The position numbers and the translations under genes were made by a program. A stretch of 64,000 nt of DNA from Mycolicibacterium moriokaense (GTDB lineage Bacteria; Actinomycetota; Actinomycetes; Mycobacteriales; Mycobacteriaceae), in contig NZ_QQBJ01000013.1 in the NCBI RefSeq assembly GCF_003347205.1, positions 1-64,000 on the forward strand, written 5' to 3'. The notes under the pieces were generated by a model that ran no database searches, was not told the origin of the DNA, and worked only from the letters and a program-made list of their open reading frames with translations. Shown here in pieces: positions 19,646 through 30,496 of this stretch; within the stretch, counting starts at the first letter, position 1; the number at the start of each line of letters is the position of its first letter.

Positions 19646-20499
19646 AGATCCAGGCCGATGTCCAGCACGCGCACGGAGTGGGTGAGCGCCCCCACGGCCA
19701 GGTAGTCGACGCCCGTACCCGCGTACTCGGCCGCAGTGTCCAACGACAACCCGCCCGAGGACTCCAGCTTCGTCTCGGGCGCCTGGGCGTTGCGGCGTTG
19801 CACGGCGATCTGCGTCTGCCAGACCGGGAAGTTATCCAGCAGAACGAGTTCCACGTCCTCGCCCAGCACGTCGTCGAGTTGTTCGAGTGAATCGACCTCG
19901 ACCTCGCAGGGCAGCTCCGGCGCCGCGGCACGCACGGCGCGCAGCGCGGCCACCACCGAACCCGCCGCTGCCACGTGGTTGTCCTTGATCAGCGCCGCGT
20001 CGCCCAGACCCATCCGGTGGTTCACGCCGCCACCCACTCGCACCGCGTACTTCTGCAGTGCGCGCAACCCGGGCAACGTCTTTCGGGTATCGCGGATCTT
20101 CGCATTCGTGCCCTCGACAGCCTGCACCCACGCGGCCGTCGTAGTCGCGATGCCCGATAGGTGGCAGACGAGGTTCAGCATGGTGCGTTCGGCGGTCAGC
20201 AAGCCCTGTGTGGGCGCGTCGACGAGCATCACCACCCCGCCCGTATCCAGGTGGGCACCGTCGGAGACCCGCTGCTTCAGCCGGTAGCCGTCCGGCCCGA
20301 GCACCTCATCGAGTACCAGCAGGGCGATGTCGGCGCCGGCGATCACGCCGGGTTCACGCGTGGCCATCGATGCGGTCGTGGTGGCGTCGATGGGCACCGT
20401 CGCCAGCGTGGTCACGTCGGGCCCGTAGCGCAGGTCCTCCTCCAGTGCGCGTTCGATCACCCTGCGAGCTTCGGACAGCTCGTCGGCGCTCAGTTCCAT
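19642..20499 (-). CDS. nadC: Nicotinate-nucleotide pyrophosphorylase (quinolinate phosphoribosyltransferase)
   Basis: NadC converts quinolinate and PRPP to nicotinate mononucleotide, the third step of de novo NAD synthesis. It has 285 residues. Conserved motifs are RTMLNLVCHLSGIAT, DTRKTLPGLRALQKYAV (as DTRKTLPGLR and ALQKYAV), GGGVNHRMGLGD, and the C-terminal ESSGGLSL sheet. The ATG shares one base with the nadB stop (TGATG). It is the last gene of nadA-nadB-nadC and ends in a 3-bp overlap with the convergent TetR gene. Confidence 0.96.
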   Translation of the reverse strand: MELSADELSEARRVIERALEEDLRYGPDVTTLATVPIDATTTASMATREPGVIAGADIALLVLDEVLGPDGYRLKQRVSDGAHLDTGGVVMLVDAPTQGLLTAERTMLNLVCHLSGIATTTAAWVQAVEGTNAKIRDTRKTLPGLRALQKYAVRVGGGVNHRMGLGDAALIKDNHVAAAGSVVAALRAVRAAAPELPCEVEVDSLEQLDDVLGEDVELVLLDNFPVWQTQIAVQRRNAQAPETKLESSGGLSLDTAAEYAGTGVDYLAVGALTHSVRVLDIGLDL

Positions 20500-22013
20500 C
20501 AGCAGCAGGCCGCCTCGAGCACCTGGCTGCGGGCCAACGCGGGGTCGGTCTTTGGAAAATCCGAGCGGTGATGACAGCCGCGCGACTCATGCCGGGCCGC
20601 CGCAGCGGACGCGACGGCGCGCGCGGCCGTCGTCAACGCGATGTCCTCGAAGCTGGCCCGACAGTCCAGGTCTCGCGGATCTGCCGCCTCGAGCTCCCTG
20701 GTCAGGTGCTGCAGCCCGTCGGCGTCGCGGACCACCGACGCGTACTTCGACATCGCTCGTTGCAACTTGTTGCGCGGCAGCGCCATCCGGGTATCCACAG
20801 CGCCGATTTCGGCGCGCGTCGGTCCGGCGTCCGCAGCGTGGCGGGCGGCGGCCTGCCCGGCGCGACCGCCGACGACCAACCCTTCTAACAGGCTGTTGGA
20901 GGCCAACCGGTTCGCGCCGTGCATGCCGGTGCGCGCCACCTCGCCTGCGGCGAACAGACCGGCCAGAGCGGTGCGGCCGGCCACGTCGGCGACCACGCCG
21001 CCGCAGCTGTAATGCGCGCCCGGCACCACCGGGATCGGTTGGTGCGCCGGATCGATACCGGCGGCGCGGCACGCCGCGGTCACGGTCGGGAACCGGCGGT
21101 CGAAGTCGGCGATGCCCCGCGCGTCCAGATACGCGCACGGATCCCCCGTCTCGCGCAGTCGGGCGTCGATGGCGGCCGCGACGACGTCACGCGGCGCCAG
21201 GTCGCCCATCGGGTGCACGCCGGCGGTGATCGAATTGCCCTTGCGGTCCACCAGAATTCCGCCCTCGCCACGGACGGCTTCGGTGATCAGCGGTCGCCGT
21301 CCGCTCGCGTGGCCGTCGAAGAGCATGGTCGGGTGAAACTGGATGAACTCGATATCGCTGATCGGCACGCCCGCCCACACCGCGAGGGCGACGCCGTCGC
21401 CGGTGGAGCCTTCCGGGTTGGTGGTGGCCGAATACAGATGCCCGAGGCCGCCCGTGGCGAGCACCACCGATGGGGCGTGCACCACGCCGGGGCCGTCGTC
21501 GTTGAGCACCTGCACGCCCGTCACCGCCCCCTGCGCCTGCAGAATCTGCAGGGCGACGTGATTGCGGCGAATGTCCAGGGTGGCCGCCGCATGATCCAGC
21601 GCGCGCTGCACTTCGGCGCCGGTGGCGTCCCCGCCGGAATGAATGATGCGGCGACGAGAATGACCGCCCTCCCGCGTCAACGACCATCGGCCCGGTTCGG
21701 CTTCGTCGAAACGCGCACCGTCGTCGACCAATTCGCGGACGGCGCGATAGCCGTCGGACACGATCGAGCGCACAGCGTCCGGGTCGCACAACCCCGCCCC
21801 GGCGGCGATCGTGTCGGCGACGTGGGCGTCGATCGAGTCGTCGGTGTCCGGCAGCACCACGGCGATGCCGCCCTGCGCGTAGAACGTCGCGGTATCGGCC
21901 GCCTTGCTCAGCACGACGACCCTGCGGCCGCGCCGGTGCGCGGACAGCGCGGCGACCAGGCCGGCCACCCCGGTTCCGACGACCACGACGTCGGCGCGCT
22001 CATGCCACATCAT
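20499..22013 (-). CDS. nadB: L-aspartate oxidase
   Basis: NadB is the FAD enzyme that oxidises aspartate to iminoaspartate for quinolinate synthesis. It has 504 residues. The N-terminal dinucleotide-binding motif is [15 protein letters not shown]; other family motifs are [16 protein letters not shown], the active-site region around [10 protein letters not shown], and [15 protein letters not shown]. The ATG overlaps the nadA stop (ATGA), and the stop overlaps the nadC ATG, so the three genes are tightly coupled. Confidence 0.96.
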   Translation of the reverse strand: MMWHERADVVVVGTGVAGLVAALSAHRRGRRVVVLSKAADTATFYAQGGIAVVLPDTDDSIDAHVADTIAAGAGLCDPDAVRSIVSDGYRAVRELVDDGARFDEAEPGRWSLTREGGHSRRRIIHSGGDATGAEVQRALDHAAATLDIRRNHVALQILQAQGAVTGVQVLNDDGPGVVHAPSVVLATGGLGHLYSATTNPEGSTGDGVALAVWAGVPISDIEFIQFHPTMLFDGHASGRRPLITEAVRGEGGILVDRKGNSITAGVHPMGDLAPRDVVAAAIDARLRETGDPCAYLDARGIADFDRRFPTVTAACRAAGIDPAHQPIPVVPGAHYSCGGVVADVAGRTALAGLFAAGEVARTGMHGANRLASNSLLEGLVVGGRAGQAAARHAADAGPTRAEIGAVDTRMALPRNKLQRAMSKYASVVRDADGLQHLTRELEAADPRDLDCRASFEDIALTTAARAVASAAAARHESRGCHHRSDFPKTDPALARSQVLEAACC

Positions 22014-23029
22014 TCACCGCCGCCGGGGGTGCCGATCTCGATCATCCGCTGCACGCTGGCCCGCGCGCGCTCGGCGGTCTCGGGGTCGACGTCGACCTCG
22101 TCGGCGCCCTCGAGCAGACAGCGCAGCAAGGCGGCCGGGGTGATCATCTTCATGTACTTGCACGACGCGCGGTCGTTGACTGCACGGAAGTCGACATCGG
22201 GTGCGGCCCGGCGCAATTGGTGCAGCATGCCCACCTCGGTGGCGACCAGCACCTCCCGGGCACGGGTCTCACGCGCGGCGTCCAGCATGCCGCCGGTGGA
22301 CAGGATCTTCACCCTGTCCTCGGGGAAAGCGCCCTCGCCCGCGAGATACAACGCCGAAGTCGCGCAACCGCATTCGGGGTGCACGTAGAGCTCGGCATCG
22401 GGGTGGGTGAGCGCCTTGTCGGCCAACTCGTCGCCGTTGATACCCGCGTGCACGTGGCATTCGCCTGCCCACACGTGAAGGTTCTCGCGGCCGGTGATGC
22501 GCCGCACGTGAGCGCCCAGGAATTGGTCCGGGCAGAACAGCACATCGCGGTCCGCGGGGATCGACTCCACCACTTCGACCGCGTTCGACGACGTGCAGCA
22601 GATGTCGGTCTCGGCCTTCACCGCGGCGGTGGTGTTCACGTAGGACACCACCACGGCGCCGGGATGTTCGGCCTTCCAGGCGCGCAGGTCGTCGGCGGTG
22701 ATCGAGTCGGCAAGTGAGCAGCCGGCGCGCTGGTCGGGGATCAGCACCGTCTTCTCCGGCGACAAGATCTTGGCCGTCTCGGCCATGAAGTGCACACCGC
22801 AGAACACGATGGTGTCCTCGGGCGCGGCCGCGGCGATCCGTGAGAGCGCCAGCGAGTCACCGACGTGATCGGCGACGTCCTGGATGGCGGGTAACTGGTA
22901 GTTGTGCGCCAACAGCGTCGCGCCGCGCTGGTCGGCGAGGCGTCGCACCTCGGCGGCCCACTCTTCGTCACCGTCGACGCCGGAATAGCCGGTCGGACTG
23001 TTGGTGATCCGCTCGTCCAACACAGTCAT
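22010..23029 (-). CDS. nadA: Quinolinate synthase
   Basis: NadA is the [4Fe-4S] enzyme that condenses iminoaspartate with dihydroxyacetone phosphate. It has 339 residues. The three cluster cysteines are in [22 protein letters not shown] and [10 protein letters not shown]. The frame is open 21 codons further upstream, but ATG at 23029 has a perfect AGGAGG Shine-Dalgarno sequence 5 nt away, which fixes the start. It is divergent from nrtR across an NrtR operator, so the operon is predicted to be repressed by NrtR. Confidence 0.96.
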   Translation of the reverse strand: MTVLDERITNSPTGYSGVDGDEEWAAEVRRLADQRGATLLAHNYQLPAIQDVADHVGDSLALSRIAAAAPEDTIVFCGVHFMAETAKILSPEKTVLIPDQRAGCSLADSITADDLRAWKAEHPGAVVVSYVNTTAAVKAETDICCTSSNAVEVVESIPADRDVLFCPDQFLGAHVRRITGRENLHVWAGECHVHAGINGDELADKALTHPDAELYVHPECGCATSALYLAGEGAFPEDRVKILSTGGMLDAARETRAREVLVATEVGMLHQLRRAAPDVDFRAVNDRASCKYMKMITPAALLRCLLEGADEVDVDPETAERARASVQRMIEIGTPGGGE

Positions 23030-23052
23030 GGCCACCTCCTCGCTACCGCCAG

Positions 23053-23075
23053 GTTTTCGACTTACAATCGAAAAC
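23053..23075. promoter_or_regulatory. NrtR operator between nadA and nrtR
   Basis: GTTTTCGA-N7-TCGAAAAC is a perfect 8-bp inverted repeat ending immediately before the nrtR ATG. NrtR proteins are known to bind palindromes upstream of de novo NAD genes in mycobacteria. The position would block both divergent promoters. Confidence 0.85.
23063..23068 (+). promoter_or_regulatory. -10 box of nrtR inside its operator
   Basis: TACAAT spans the centre of the NrtR palindrome and is followed by 7 nt and the ATG at 23076. The nrtR mRNA is predicted to be leaderless and autorepressed. Confidence 0.65.
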
Positions 23076-23768
23076 ATGACCAATCGTAGCACTGAGCACG
23101 AGGTGCTGGCCGTCGTCTTCCAAGTTCGGCACCTCAGCGCCAGGAACCCGCAGCTCAGCGTGCTGCTGTGGGAGCGGGCACGAGAACCGCAGCGCGGCGC
23201 CTGGTCCCTGCCTGGCGGACAGTTGCGTCACGACGAGGACATGACCAGTTCAGTTCGGCGACAACTCGCCGAGAAGGTCGATCTGCGTGAATTAGCTCAC
23301 CTCGAGCAGTTGGCCGTGTTCTCCGATCCCCACCGGGTGCCCGGCACTCGCACCATCGCGTCGACGTATCTGGGCCTCGTCCCCTCCCCCGCGACGCCCG
23401 AACTTCCGTCGGACACGCGCTGGCATCCGGTCAACGCGCTACCGCCGATGGCATTCGACCACGGACCGATGGTCGAACACGCGCGCACCCGGCTGGTCGC
23501 GAAGATGTCCTATACCAATATCGGATTTGCCTTGGCGCCAAGAGAATTCGCGTTGTCGACGTTGCGAGACATCTATGGCGCCGCGCTCGGTCATCAAGTC
23601 GACGCGACGAACCTGCAGCGGGTGCTCGCCCGGCGCGGGGTCATCACGCCGACCGGCACCACCGCGCGGTCGGGTCGCAGCGGCGGCCGGCCCGCCGCTC
23701 TGTACCGCTTCACCGACTCGGCCTACCGGGTGACCGACGAATTCGCGGCGCTGCGGCCGCCGGGATGA
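23076..23768 (+). CDS. nrtR: NAD-synthesis repressor NrtR (Nudix domain + winged helix)
   Basis: A 230-residue regulator with an N-terminal Nudix fold (about 1-145) and a C-terminal winged-helix DNA-binding domain (about 155-230). The Nudix box ([23 protein letters not shown], seen as GQLRHDED and RRQLAEKV) lacks the catalytic REXXEE glutamates, consistent with a sensor rather than a hydrolase. Family members bind NAD-related nucleotides such as ADP-ribose. The Nudix/NrtR gene is divergent from nadA in M. tuberculosis as well. A GTG further upstream is in frame but would place the operator inside the gene. Confidence 0.92.
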   Translation: MTNRSTEHEVLAVVFQVRHLSARNPQLSVLLWERAREPQRGAWSLPGGQLRHDEDMTSSVRRQLAEKVDLRELAHLEQLAVFSDPHRVPGTRTIASTYLGLVPSPATPELPSDTRWHPVNALPPMAFDHGPMVEHARTRLVAKMSYTNIGFALAPREFALSTLRDIYGAALGHQVDATNLQRVLARRGVITPTGTTARSGRSGGRPAALYRFTDSAYRVTDEFAALRPPG

Positions 23769-23815
23769 ACCCGGGGCGAGCGTGTCGCGATTAGCTTCTT
23801 AGAGCTCTCTTAAGC

Positions 23816-23821
23816 AACAAT
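23816..23821 (+). promoter_or_regulatory. Possible -10 box of the lipase gene
   Basis: AACAAT keeps the conserved A2 and T6 and is followed by 6 nt and the ATG at 23828. It is a weak match to TANNNT but has the leaderless spacing. Confidence 0.35.
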
Positions 23822-23827
23822 GTCGGG

Positions 23828-25168
23828 ATGGACTTCGGCAGCGTCGCACCGGCCGGCTCCGGTGCCGAGTGGCTCGGATCGGTACCGCATGAGGAGATCG
23901 ACCGCGGTGCCCGGCCGCTGCTGCCCAGCGAGGACCCGTTCTACGACCCGCCGAAGGGCTTCCAGCACGCCGCACCGGGCACCGTGCTGCGCAGCCGCGA
24001 CGTCGAGGTGGCCTTCCTGGGGCTGGTTCCGCAGAGGTTCACCGCCACCCAGCTGCTGTACCGGACCACGGACATGAACGGTGCCCCGGAGGCCACCGTG
24101 ACCACTGTGGTCGCGCCCGCCGAACGCGGCTCCGAGGGAACCTGCCCCGTGGTGTCCTACCAGTGCGCGATCGACGCGGTGACGTCGCGTTGCTTCCCGT
24201 CCTATGCGCTGCGACGACGTGCGCTGGCCCCCGGCGCGCTCGCGCAGTTCGAGTTCTTCCTCGTCGCCGCCGCTCTGGCTGAGGGCTGGGCCGTGTCGAT
24301 ACCCGACCACGAGGGACGCAACGGGGCGTGGGGCACGCCCCACGAGCCGGGATATCGCATCCTCGACGGCCTTCGCGCCGCGCTGAGCACGGAGAAGCTG
24401 GGCCTGTCGGCGAGCGCGCCGATCGGTCTGTGGGGTTACTCCGGCGGTGGTCTGGCCACCGCGTGGGGCGCCGAGATGGCGGCCTCCTATGCGCCCGAGC
24501 TCAATATCGTCGGCGCGGTGCTCGGATCGCCGGTCGCCGACCTGGGCCACGCCTTCCGCCGCCTCAACGGCACCGTCTTCTCGGGCCTGCCCGCCATGGT
24601 GGTGGCCGCGTTGTCGCACGCCTACCCCGAACTCGATCGGGTGATCCAGGAGCACGCGAGCGACACCGGCAAGGCGATGCTGCTGCGTGCCGAGCAGATG
24701 ACCACCGCGCACGCGGTGCTGCGCCTGATCGGCATGGACATGGGCAAGCTCGTCGACCGGCCGCTCGAGGAGATACTCGACATGCCGGAGGTGCAGAACG
24801 TCTTCGACAGCATCAAGCTCGGCACCGTCGTGCCCACCCCGCCCGTGCTGATCGTGCAGGCCGTCCACGACCCCATCGTGTCTGTCGACGACATCGACGA
24901 ACTGACCGAGACGTACCAGTCCGGCGGCGCGTCGGTGACCTATCACCGCGACATGTTCAGCGAGCATCTCTCGCTTCATCCCCTGTCGGCGCCGATGGCC
25001 CTGCGCTGGTTGACCGATCGATTCGCCGGAAAGCCGCTCAGCGAGCATCTGGTCCGCACGAAATGGCCGACGATGCTCAACCCGATGACCTACGTGGGTA
25101 TGGCCCGGTTGGCGCGGATCGCCGCGAAGGTCGTCACGGGGCGGACGGTAGAGCGTCGTCCACTGTGA
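23828..25168 (+). CDS. Secretory-lipase-family (LIP) alpha/beta hydrolase
   Basis: A 446-residue esterase/lipase. The nucleophile elbow GYSGG carries Ser205, and the likely acid and base are in [12 protein letters not shown] and the later FSEHLSLHP. The order of elements fits the fungal-type secretory lipase family (LIP, PF03583) also represented by Rv1592c, which holds the same position beside the Nudix gene in M. tuberculosis. No signal peptide is obvious. Its last 35 bp overlap the convergent DUF2567 gene. The natural substrate is unknown. Confidence 0.85.
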   Translation: MDFGSVAPAGSGAEWLGSVPHEEIDRGARPLLPSEDPFYDPPKGFQHAAPGTVLRSRDVEVAFLGLVPQRFTATQLLYRTTDMNGAPEATVTTVVAPAERGSEGTCPVVSYQCAIDAVTSRCFPSYALRRRALAPGALAQFEFFLVAAALAEGWAVSIPDHEGRNGAWGTPHEPGYRILDGLRAALSTEKLGLSASAPIGLWGYSGGGLATAWGAEMAASYAPELNIVGAVLGSPVADLGHAFRRLNGTVFSGLPAMVVAALSHAYPELDRVIQEHASDTGKAMLLRAEQMTTAHAVLRLIGMDMGKLVDRPLEEILDMPEVQNVFDSIKLGTVVPTPPVLIVQAVHDPIVSVDDIDELTETYQSGGASVTYHRDMFSEHLSLHPLSAPMALRWLTDRFAGKPLSEHLVRTKWPTMLNPMTYVGMARLARIAAKVVTGRTVERRPL

Positions 25169-25763
25169 TCGGGCGCGGCCGGACCGCGTCCACGGGAGGC
25201 CAGCCGCCGAGATCGTCTCGTGAGGTCGACACCGCGATCAGCGCGTAGACCAGCGCCGCCATCGCCACCGGGAACAGCACCGACGCCGCGATCAACCATC
25301 CCGAGTGTGCGAGGAACACCGGCGGCGCCTCGGTCACGTACACGACGCGATGCTCCGGCGAGATCGGCGCACCGCCGATGTCGATGACGTCGTAGCGCAT
25401 CCGCACGATCAGCGCACCGACGCCCGCGGCGGCGCCGTATGCGGCGGCCGACCCGATCGCCAACGCCGCGCACATCACCGGGCCGCGATGCGGCCGCCAC
25501 TGCCACACCAGCACCGCCGTCACGACGGCAAGCACGACGACCAGGCCGACGAGGAGGAACGCGGCGATGAAGAAGTTGTCGGCTTCGCTGCCCAGCGCAG
25601 CGTGCACGCGGTCACCGCTCTTGGTCAGCGCGATGACGCCGTGTATCGGCGGCGCGATCCAGGCCCACAACGCACCGATCGCGACGCCGGCGATCGCCAG
25701 GCCCACCACCACCGTGCCCGCAGCCCGCTGTAGTGAAACACGTGGTGGTGCAACGTCATTCAT
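25134..25763 (-). CDS. Conserved transmembrane protein (DUF2567, Rv1591-like)
   Basis: A 209-residue protein with four predicted membrane helices (around 12-38, 52-78, 85-108 and 150-178) and a Pro/Asp-rich C-terminus. No enzymatic residues are recognised. It corresponds by position and topology to Rv1591. Its ATG overlaps the bsaP stop (ATGA), so it is the third gene of bioB-bsaP-DUF2567 and may be expressed under biotin control. It overlaps the 3' end of the lipase gene by 35 bp on the opposite strand. Confidence 0.8.
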   Translation of the reverse strand: MNDVAPPRVSLQRAAGTVVVGLAIAGVAIGALWAWIAPPIHGVIALTKSGDRVHAALGSEADNFFIAAFLLVGLVVVLAVVTAVLVWQWRPHRGPVMCAALAIGSAAAYGAAAGVGALIVRMRYDVIDIGGAPISPEHRVVYVTEAPPVFLAHSGWLIAASVLFPVAMAALVYALIAVSTSRDDLGGWPPVDAVRPRPITVDDALPSAP

Positions 25764-25972
25764 CGCTCGTCAAGATCCTTCGAGTCCAGTGTGCCGTGCC
25801 GTGAGCACTTGGCCGTCCACCCGTCGGGGCGCACCTGCACCACCATCCGCCTGCCGCACTGCGCGCAGAACCGAGGTGGCTCGAGCCCGAGTTGGGCCGC
25901 ACTCGGCACCGCACCGCCCGCGGGCTCGCCAGTGTAGACGTTGAACTTGGCGGTCCCCATCAGACAAACCAC
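25760..25972 (-). CDS. bsaP: Biotin synthase auxiliary protein
   Basis: A small protein (70 residues from GTG at 25972, 66 from ATG at 25960) with a Cys/His cluster, FCAQCGRR plus KCSRHG, suggestive of metal or Fe-S binding. It matches Rv1590, reported as an auxiliary protein that mycobacterial BioB needs to convert dethiobiotin to biotin. It lies 2 bp downstream of bioB and overlaps the next gene by ATGA. Neither start has a clear Shine-Dalgarno sequence; coupling to bioB is likely. Confidence 0.85.
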   Translation of the reverse strand: MVCLMGTAKFNVYTGEPAGGAVPSAAQLGLEPPRFCAQCGRRMVVQVRPDGWTAKCSRHGTLDSKDLDER

Positions 25973-25974
25973 CG

Positions 25975-27065
<1,091 letters not shown>

Positions 27066-27070
<5 letters not shown>

Positions 27071-27078
27071 ACCGTTCA
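27066..27078. promoter_or_regulatory. BioQ operator (bioB-bioQ)
   Basis: TGAAC-ACC-GTTCA is a perfect 13-bp palindrome. It is close to the TGAAC-N3-GTTAC motif reported for BioQ of corynebacteria. The same palindrome occurs upstream of bioF. It abuts the minus-strand -10 box TAACCT of bioB and lies just upstream of the bioQ -10 box. Confidence 0.85.
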
Positions 27079-27083
27079 GGTTA
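27078..27083 (-). promoter_or_regulatory. Predicted -10 box of bioB
   Basis: TAACCT fits TANNNT and adjoins the BioQ operator, so the operator would cover the transcription start. The identical TAACCT-operator arrangement occurs upstream of bioF. It predicts a bioB leader of about 100 nt that includes the hairpin units. Confidence 0.55.
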
Positions 27084-27087
27084 TGGT
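27082..27087 (+). promoter_or_regulatory. Predicted -10 box of bioQ
   Basis: TATGGT is followed by 6 nt and the GTG at 27094, predicting a leaderless bioQ mRNA. The BioQ operator sits in the -35 to -10 spacer, consistent with autorepression. Confidence 0.65.
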
Positions 27088-27093
27088 AGCGGG

Positions 27094-27681
27094 GTGCACC
27101 TGCACAAACGCGACGTGGTCGAGGCGGCGACGGCGATCCTGGACAACTACGGGATCGCCGATCTGACGATGCGCAGGCTCGGGCGGGAGCTGAACGTCTC
27201 GCCCGGCGCGCTGTACTGGCATTTCGCCAACAAGCAGCAACTTCTCGGCGCGATCGCCGACCGCATCCTCGAGCCGGTCGGCGACGTTCCGGGTGATTGG
27301 CATCAGCGCGTGGCCGGGATCTGTGGACGGCTCCGGGATGCCCTGCTGTCGCACACCGACGGCGCCGAGTTGGTGTCGGCCAGTTTCGCCGCAGGCCAGT
27401 CGGAGGCCATGACGACGATCGTTTCCCGGCTGGCCGAAGCCGCGGCCGATGCGGGTGTCACAGCGGCGCACACCAACCTGGCCGCGCGCACCGTCGTCCA
27501 CTACGTGCTCGGCTTCACGGCTGACGAGCAGTCGCGCCTGCAGTGGGATGCCGCGGGCGCCGAGTTGCCCGCCGATCAATCGGTGCTCACCGACGATGCG
27601 GGCGAGCGGTTCGGCTTCGGGCTGGCGCTCCTGGTCGACGGCATCGAAGCACGCCGGTCGGTTGTCGGAGCCCCCGACTAG
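27094..27681 (+). CDS. bioQ: TetR-family biotin regulator BioQ
   Basis: A 195-residue TetR repressor of biotin genes. The HTH is at about residues 8-50 (YGIADLTMRRLGRELNVSPGALYWHF, read as MRRLGRELNVSPGALYWHF), followed by a TetR_C ligand domain. The longer open frame from 27040 would include the operator, so the GTG at 27094 is preferred; it is also the predicted leaderless start. Divergent placement from bioB and matching palindromes at bioB/bioQ and bioF support the assignment. Known BioQ proteins repress bioB and bioFD when biotin is plentiful. Confidence 0.9.
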   Translation: MHLHKRDVVEAATAILDNYGIADLTMRRLGRELNVSPGALYWHFANKQQLLGAIADRILEPVGDVPGDWHQRVAGICGRLRDALLSHTDGAELVSASFAAGQSEAMTTIVSRLAEAAADAGVTAAHTNLAARTVVHYVLGFTADEQSRLQWDAAGAELPADQSVLTDDAGERFGFGLALLVDGIEARRSVVGAPD

Positions 27682-27684
27682 CGT
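27679..27684 (+). promoter_or_regulatory. -10 box for a predicted leaderless mRNA
   Basis: TAGCGT overlaps the bioQ stop codon and lies 7 nt before the ATG at 27692. Confidence 0.45.
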
Positions 27685-27691
27685 CGCAAGC

Positions 27692-28057
27692 ATGATCACC
27701 GTCGCCGACGTGCGACTCATCACCTCGACGTTGCCGAGGTCCTATGAGGTGGTGGTTCGCGACCGGATCAAATTCCGCATCGGCCAGATCGTCTACCTGG
27801 CGTTCTCGCGTGACGAGACGGTGATGGGGTTCGCCTTCCCGAAGGACGAGCGCGAGGGCCTCATCGCTTCCGAGCCGGACAAATTCATGCTGCCGAGGAC
27901 CTCTGAGATGCGTTACAACTGGGTCCACGTCCGCCTCGACGCCATCGACCTGGTCGAGCTGCGCGAGATCGTGCTCGACGCATGGCGGATGTGCGTGCCG
28001 AAAAGCGTTGCGGCGTCGATGCTCGGCGACGACACCGGCAACGGCGTCGACGTGTAG
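27692..28057 (+). CDS. MmcQ/YjbR-family protein
   Basis: A small protein of 121 residues with the MmcQ/YjbR pattern: an N-terminal helix (ITVADVRLITSTLPRSYE), a beta-sheet with VYLAFSRDETVMGFAFP, and a C-terminal helix ending in AWRMCVPKSVA. The family has a CyaY-like fold and has been suggested to bind DNA, but its role is unsettled. It follows bioQ by 10 bp and converges on the 2H phosphoesterase gene. Its own -10 box suggests independent leaderless transcription. Confidence 0.75.
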   Translation: MITVADVRLITSTLPRSYEVVVRDRIKFRIGQIVYLAFSRDETVMGFAFPKDEREGLIASEPDKFMLPRTSEMRYNWVHVRLDAIDLVELREIVLDAWRMCVPKSVAASMLGDDTGNGVDV

Positions 28058-28069
28058 TCACCTGGCGAG

Positions 28070-28594
28070 CTACCCCGAGATCCGGTGTTCCACACGGTTG
28101 TTGCCGTCCCAGTGCCGCAGCGCCACGGCCGTCGCCTTCACGTCCCGCGACATGCGTCGCAACGAGAGCGCGTCGGCCAGCTCGCCTGCGGGCAGCCTGC
28201 GCGCCAGCGTGACGTGCGGTGTCCAATGGCCTGGGTCCGCATGCGGCAACGGTCCCGGCGACATGTGCGGTAGGCAAACGTTGTGCACATTGGCCTGCAA
28301 GGCCAGCAGTTCGGCGGAAACGACCACCGATCGAACCAGAATGAACGGCCCACGCCCGAACAGCATCGGCGCCCCGATGGTGCACTCGAACGGCAACCGC
28401 TCGAGCACCGGAACCAGCGCGTCGTTCACCGCGTCGTCCATGTGCTCGGCGACCGAGACGGTGACGTGTGGCCGGTTGCTCGGCGAGGTCGAGGCGGCCA
28501 GGCTGCGGATACCGGCCTCGGTCAGGTCGTCCCACAGCCGCCGGACCGCGACTTCGGTGTCGGTGTCGAAGAGAAGCTCTACGGAGTGGACCAC
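28070..28594 (-). CDS. 2'-5' RNA ligase-like 2H phosphoesterase
   Basis: A 174-residue protein with two HxT catalytic motifs, RPHVTVS near residue 43 and TPHVTLA near residue 124, the defining signature of the 2H phosphoesterase (LigT) superfamily. The substrate may be a cyclic phosphodiester of RNA or a nucleotide. It starts at GTG one base after the bioD stop and is the last gene of the bioA-bioF-bioD transcript; M. tuberculosis also has a conserved gene (Rv1571) after bioD. Confidence 0.8.
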   Translation of the reverse strand: MVHSVELLFDTDTEVAVRRLWDDLTEAGIRSLAASTSPSNRPHVTVSVAEHMDDAVNDALVPVLERLPFECTIGAPMLFGRGPFILVRSVVVSAELLALQANVHNVCLPHMSPGPLPHADPGHWTPHVTLARRLPAGELADALSLRRMSRDVKATAVALRHWDGNNRVEHRISG

Positions 28595-28595
28595 G

Positions 28596-29276
28596 TCAGC
28601 CCGCGAGGCTCTTGACCCACTGCGGGTCGAACGCCGCGCGGCTGATCGATTCGAACGACTCGGCCGTCAAGGAGCCCGCGCCATCAGGCAGTATCGCGCG
28701 CAGTGGCGCCATCGCCGACAGCGTGGCCCGGTTACCCGATTCGACGACGCCGGGATCGCGCGGCCACGACCCGATCACCAGACCGGCGCATGGAACACGT
28801 TGCGAAGCAAGCGCTTCCAGCGTCAGCGCCACGTGGTTCAGCGTCCCGAGACCGGCTCTGGCGACGATGAGCACCGGGGTGGCGAGATCGGCGGCGAGGT
28901 CACGAAGCGTCGTCCCGCCGTCCCCGATCTCGACGAGCAGGCCACCGGCACCCTCGACCAGGGTCAGCTGTCCCGGCCGATCCGCACCGCTGACCATCGA
29001 GCGCAACGCCTCGCGGGTCGGCAATCCCACTCCGGTGCGCTGCGCGGCCAGGGCCGGCGCCAACGGCTCGGGAAACGTTGCGCCCGGAAGCAATTCGGTC
29101 ACACCGGAAAGGCGCTCGATATCGGCCAGGTCGTCATCGCCGTCCGCGAAGCCGGTTTGGACCGGCTTGCACACAGCGACGTCCAAGCCGACGAGCCGCG
29201 CGTGGCACGCCAGCGCCGCGGTCGCGACGGTCTTGCCCACGCCGGTGTCGGTGCCCGTGACGACGAGAACGCTCAC
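28596..29276 (-). CDS. bioD: Dethiobiotin synthetase
   Basis: BioD carboxylates and cyclises 7,8-diaminopelargonic acid to dethiobiotin using ATP and CO2. It has 226 residues. The P-loop [10 protein letters not shown] is at 7-16, the catalytic lysine region VCKPVQTG follows, and [10 protein letters not shown] is the family Mg/ATP motif. The GTG start overlaps the bioF stop (GTGA). Confidence 0.96.
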   Translation of the reverse strand: MSVLVVTGTDTGVGKTVATAALACHARLVGLDVAVCKPVQTGFADGDDDLADIERLSGVTELLPGATFPEPLAPALAAQRTGVGLPTREALRSMVSGADRPGQLTLVEGAGGLLVEIGDGGTTLRDLAADLATPVLIVARAGLGTLNHVALTLEALASQRVPCAGLVIGSWPRDPGVVESGNRATLSAMAPLRAILPDGAGSLTAESFESISRAAFDPQWVKSLAG

Positions 29277-30421
29277 CGGGAAGCCGTCGACAACACTTCC
29301 GTGAGCACCGTTCGCGCCAATGCCATCTCGTCATCGGACAGCGACGCCCGCGCCGTCAGCCTCAGTCGCGACGTGCCGGACGGAACAGTCGGCGGACGGA
29401 AACAGCCCACCCGAACGCCGCGGTCGAGGCAGGCCGTCGCAGCCGCCAACGCCACTTCGGGCGCCCCGAGCACCACCGATACCACCGCCGACTCCGGCCG
29501 GGAGGGCACGTCACACACGTGGGCCAGCTCGTCGGCCAGACGCATCACGTCGTGCGCACGCCACGGCTCGGCGATGAGCACCCTCAATGCCGCCCACGCC
29601 GCGCCCACGGCGGCGGGTGCCAGGCCGGTGTCGAAGATGAACGGCCGGGCCGCGTCGATCAAGTGGTCGCGAACGGCCGCAGGCCCCAGCACCACGCCGC
29701 CCTGACTACCCAGCGCCTTGGACATCGTCACGGTCATCACGACGTCGGGGGCTCCTGCCAGCCCGACTTCCTCCAGCAGACCCCGACCGCCGGTGCCGCG
29801 CACTCCGAGCCCGTGCGCCTCGTCGACGATCAGCAGCGCATTGTGCCGTTGGCACGCGTCGTGGAGTTGGCGCAGCGGCGCGAGGTCGCCGTCGGCGCTG
29901 AACACCGAATCGGTGATCACCACCGCGCGCTGCTCGGAGCGCGACGCCAGCGCCTTCTCGACAGCGGCGACGTCGCGGTGCGGGGCCACCTGGACCCTGG
30001 CTTTCGACAGGCGGCACGCGTCGACCAACGATGCGTGGGTCAGCGCGTCGGACACCACCAGCGAGCCGGGGCCGGACAGCGCGACGACCGCACCGAGATT
30101 GGCGGTGTATCCCGAGGAGAACACCAGCGCCGACTCGGCGCCGACGAAGTCGGCCAGCGCGGCCTCGAAACCTTCATGCAGTTCGGTGTTGCCGGTGACC
30201 AGCCGCGACCCGGAGGAACCTGCGCCCCACGCGCGGAGTGCGGCCACCCCGCCGTCGATCACGTCGGGGTGCTGCGACAGTCCCAGGTAGTCGTTGGAGG
30301 CCAGGTCGAGTTCGGCACCCACGGGCGGCCGCGCGCGCAGCGTCCGGCGCAGCCCCGCCGAGCGTCGACGCTGCTCGACCTCGTCGAGCCAGGCCAGGGG
30401 GGACACCTCTACCTGCGTCAC
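29273..30421 (-). CDS. bioF: 8-amino-7-oxononanoate synthase
   Basis: BioF is the PLP enzyme that condenses pimeloyl thioester with alanine. It has 382 residues. The motifs [24 protein letters not shown]-like [24 protein letters not shown] and the PLP lysine in [13 protein letters not shown] are in order. The frame is open back to 30970 inside bioA, but GTG at 30421 follows GAGGAG at Shine-Dalgarno distance and gives the family length. A BioQ operator and -10 box lie upstream, so bioF has its own regulated promoter besides read-through from bioA. Confidence 0.95.
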   Translation of the reverse strand: MTQVEVSPLAWLDEVEQRRRSAGLRRTLRARPPVGAELDLASNDYLGLSQHPDVIDGGVAALRAWGAGSSGSRLVTGNTELHEGFEAALADFVGAESALVFSSGYTANLGAVVALSGPGSLVVSDALTHASLVDACRLSKARVQVAPHRDVAAVEKALASRSEQRAVVITDSVFSADGDLAPLRQLHDACQRHNALLIVDEAHGLGVRGTGGRGLLEEVGLAGAPDVVMTVTMSKALGSQGGVVLGPAAVRDHLIDAARPFIFDTGLAPAAVGAAWAALRVLIAEPWRAHDVMRLADELAHVCDVPSRPESAVVSVVLGAPEVALAAATACLDRGVRVGCFRPPTVPSGTSRLRLTARASLSDDEMALARTVLTEVLSTASR

Positions 30422-30443
30422 GTTGCTCCTCGCCAAATCCAGA

Positions 30444-30496
30444 GAACACGTCGGTGGGCCGACAATTGAACACGTCGGCCGAGCCGACAATTGAAC
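30444..30496. repeat. Tandem 24-25-bp hairpin units upstream of bioF
   Basis: GAAC recurs at 30444, 30468 and 30493. The intervals contain the inverted repeats GTCGG-N4-CCGAC (30450-30463) and GTCGGC-CGA-GCCGAC (30474-30488). The layout mirrors that between bioB and bioQ, although the hairpin arms differ in sequence (GTCGG rather than CTCGG). Confidence 0.8.
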
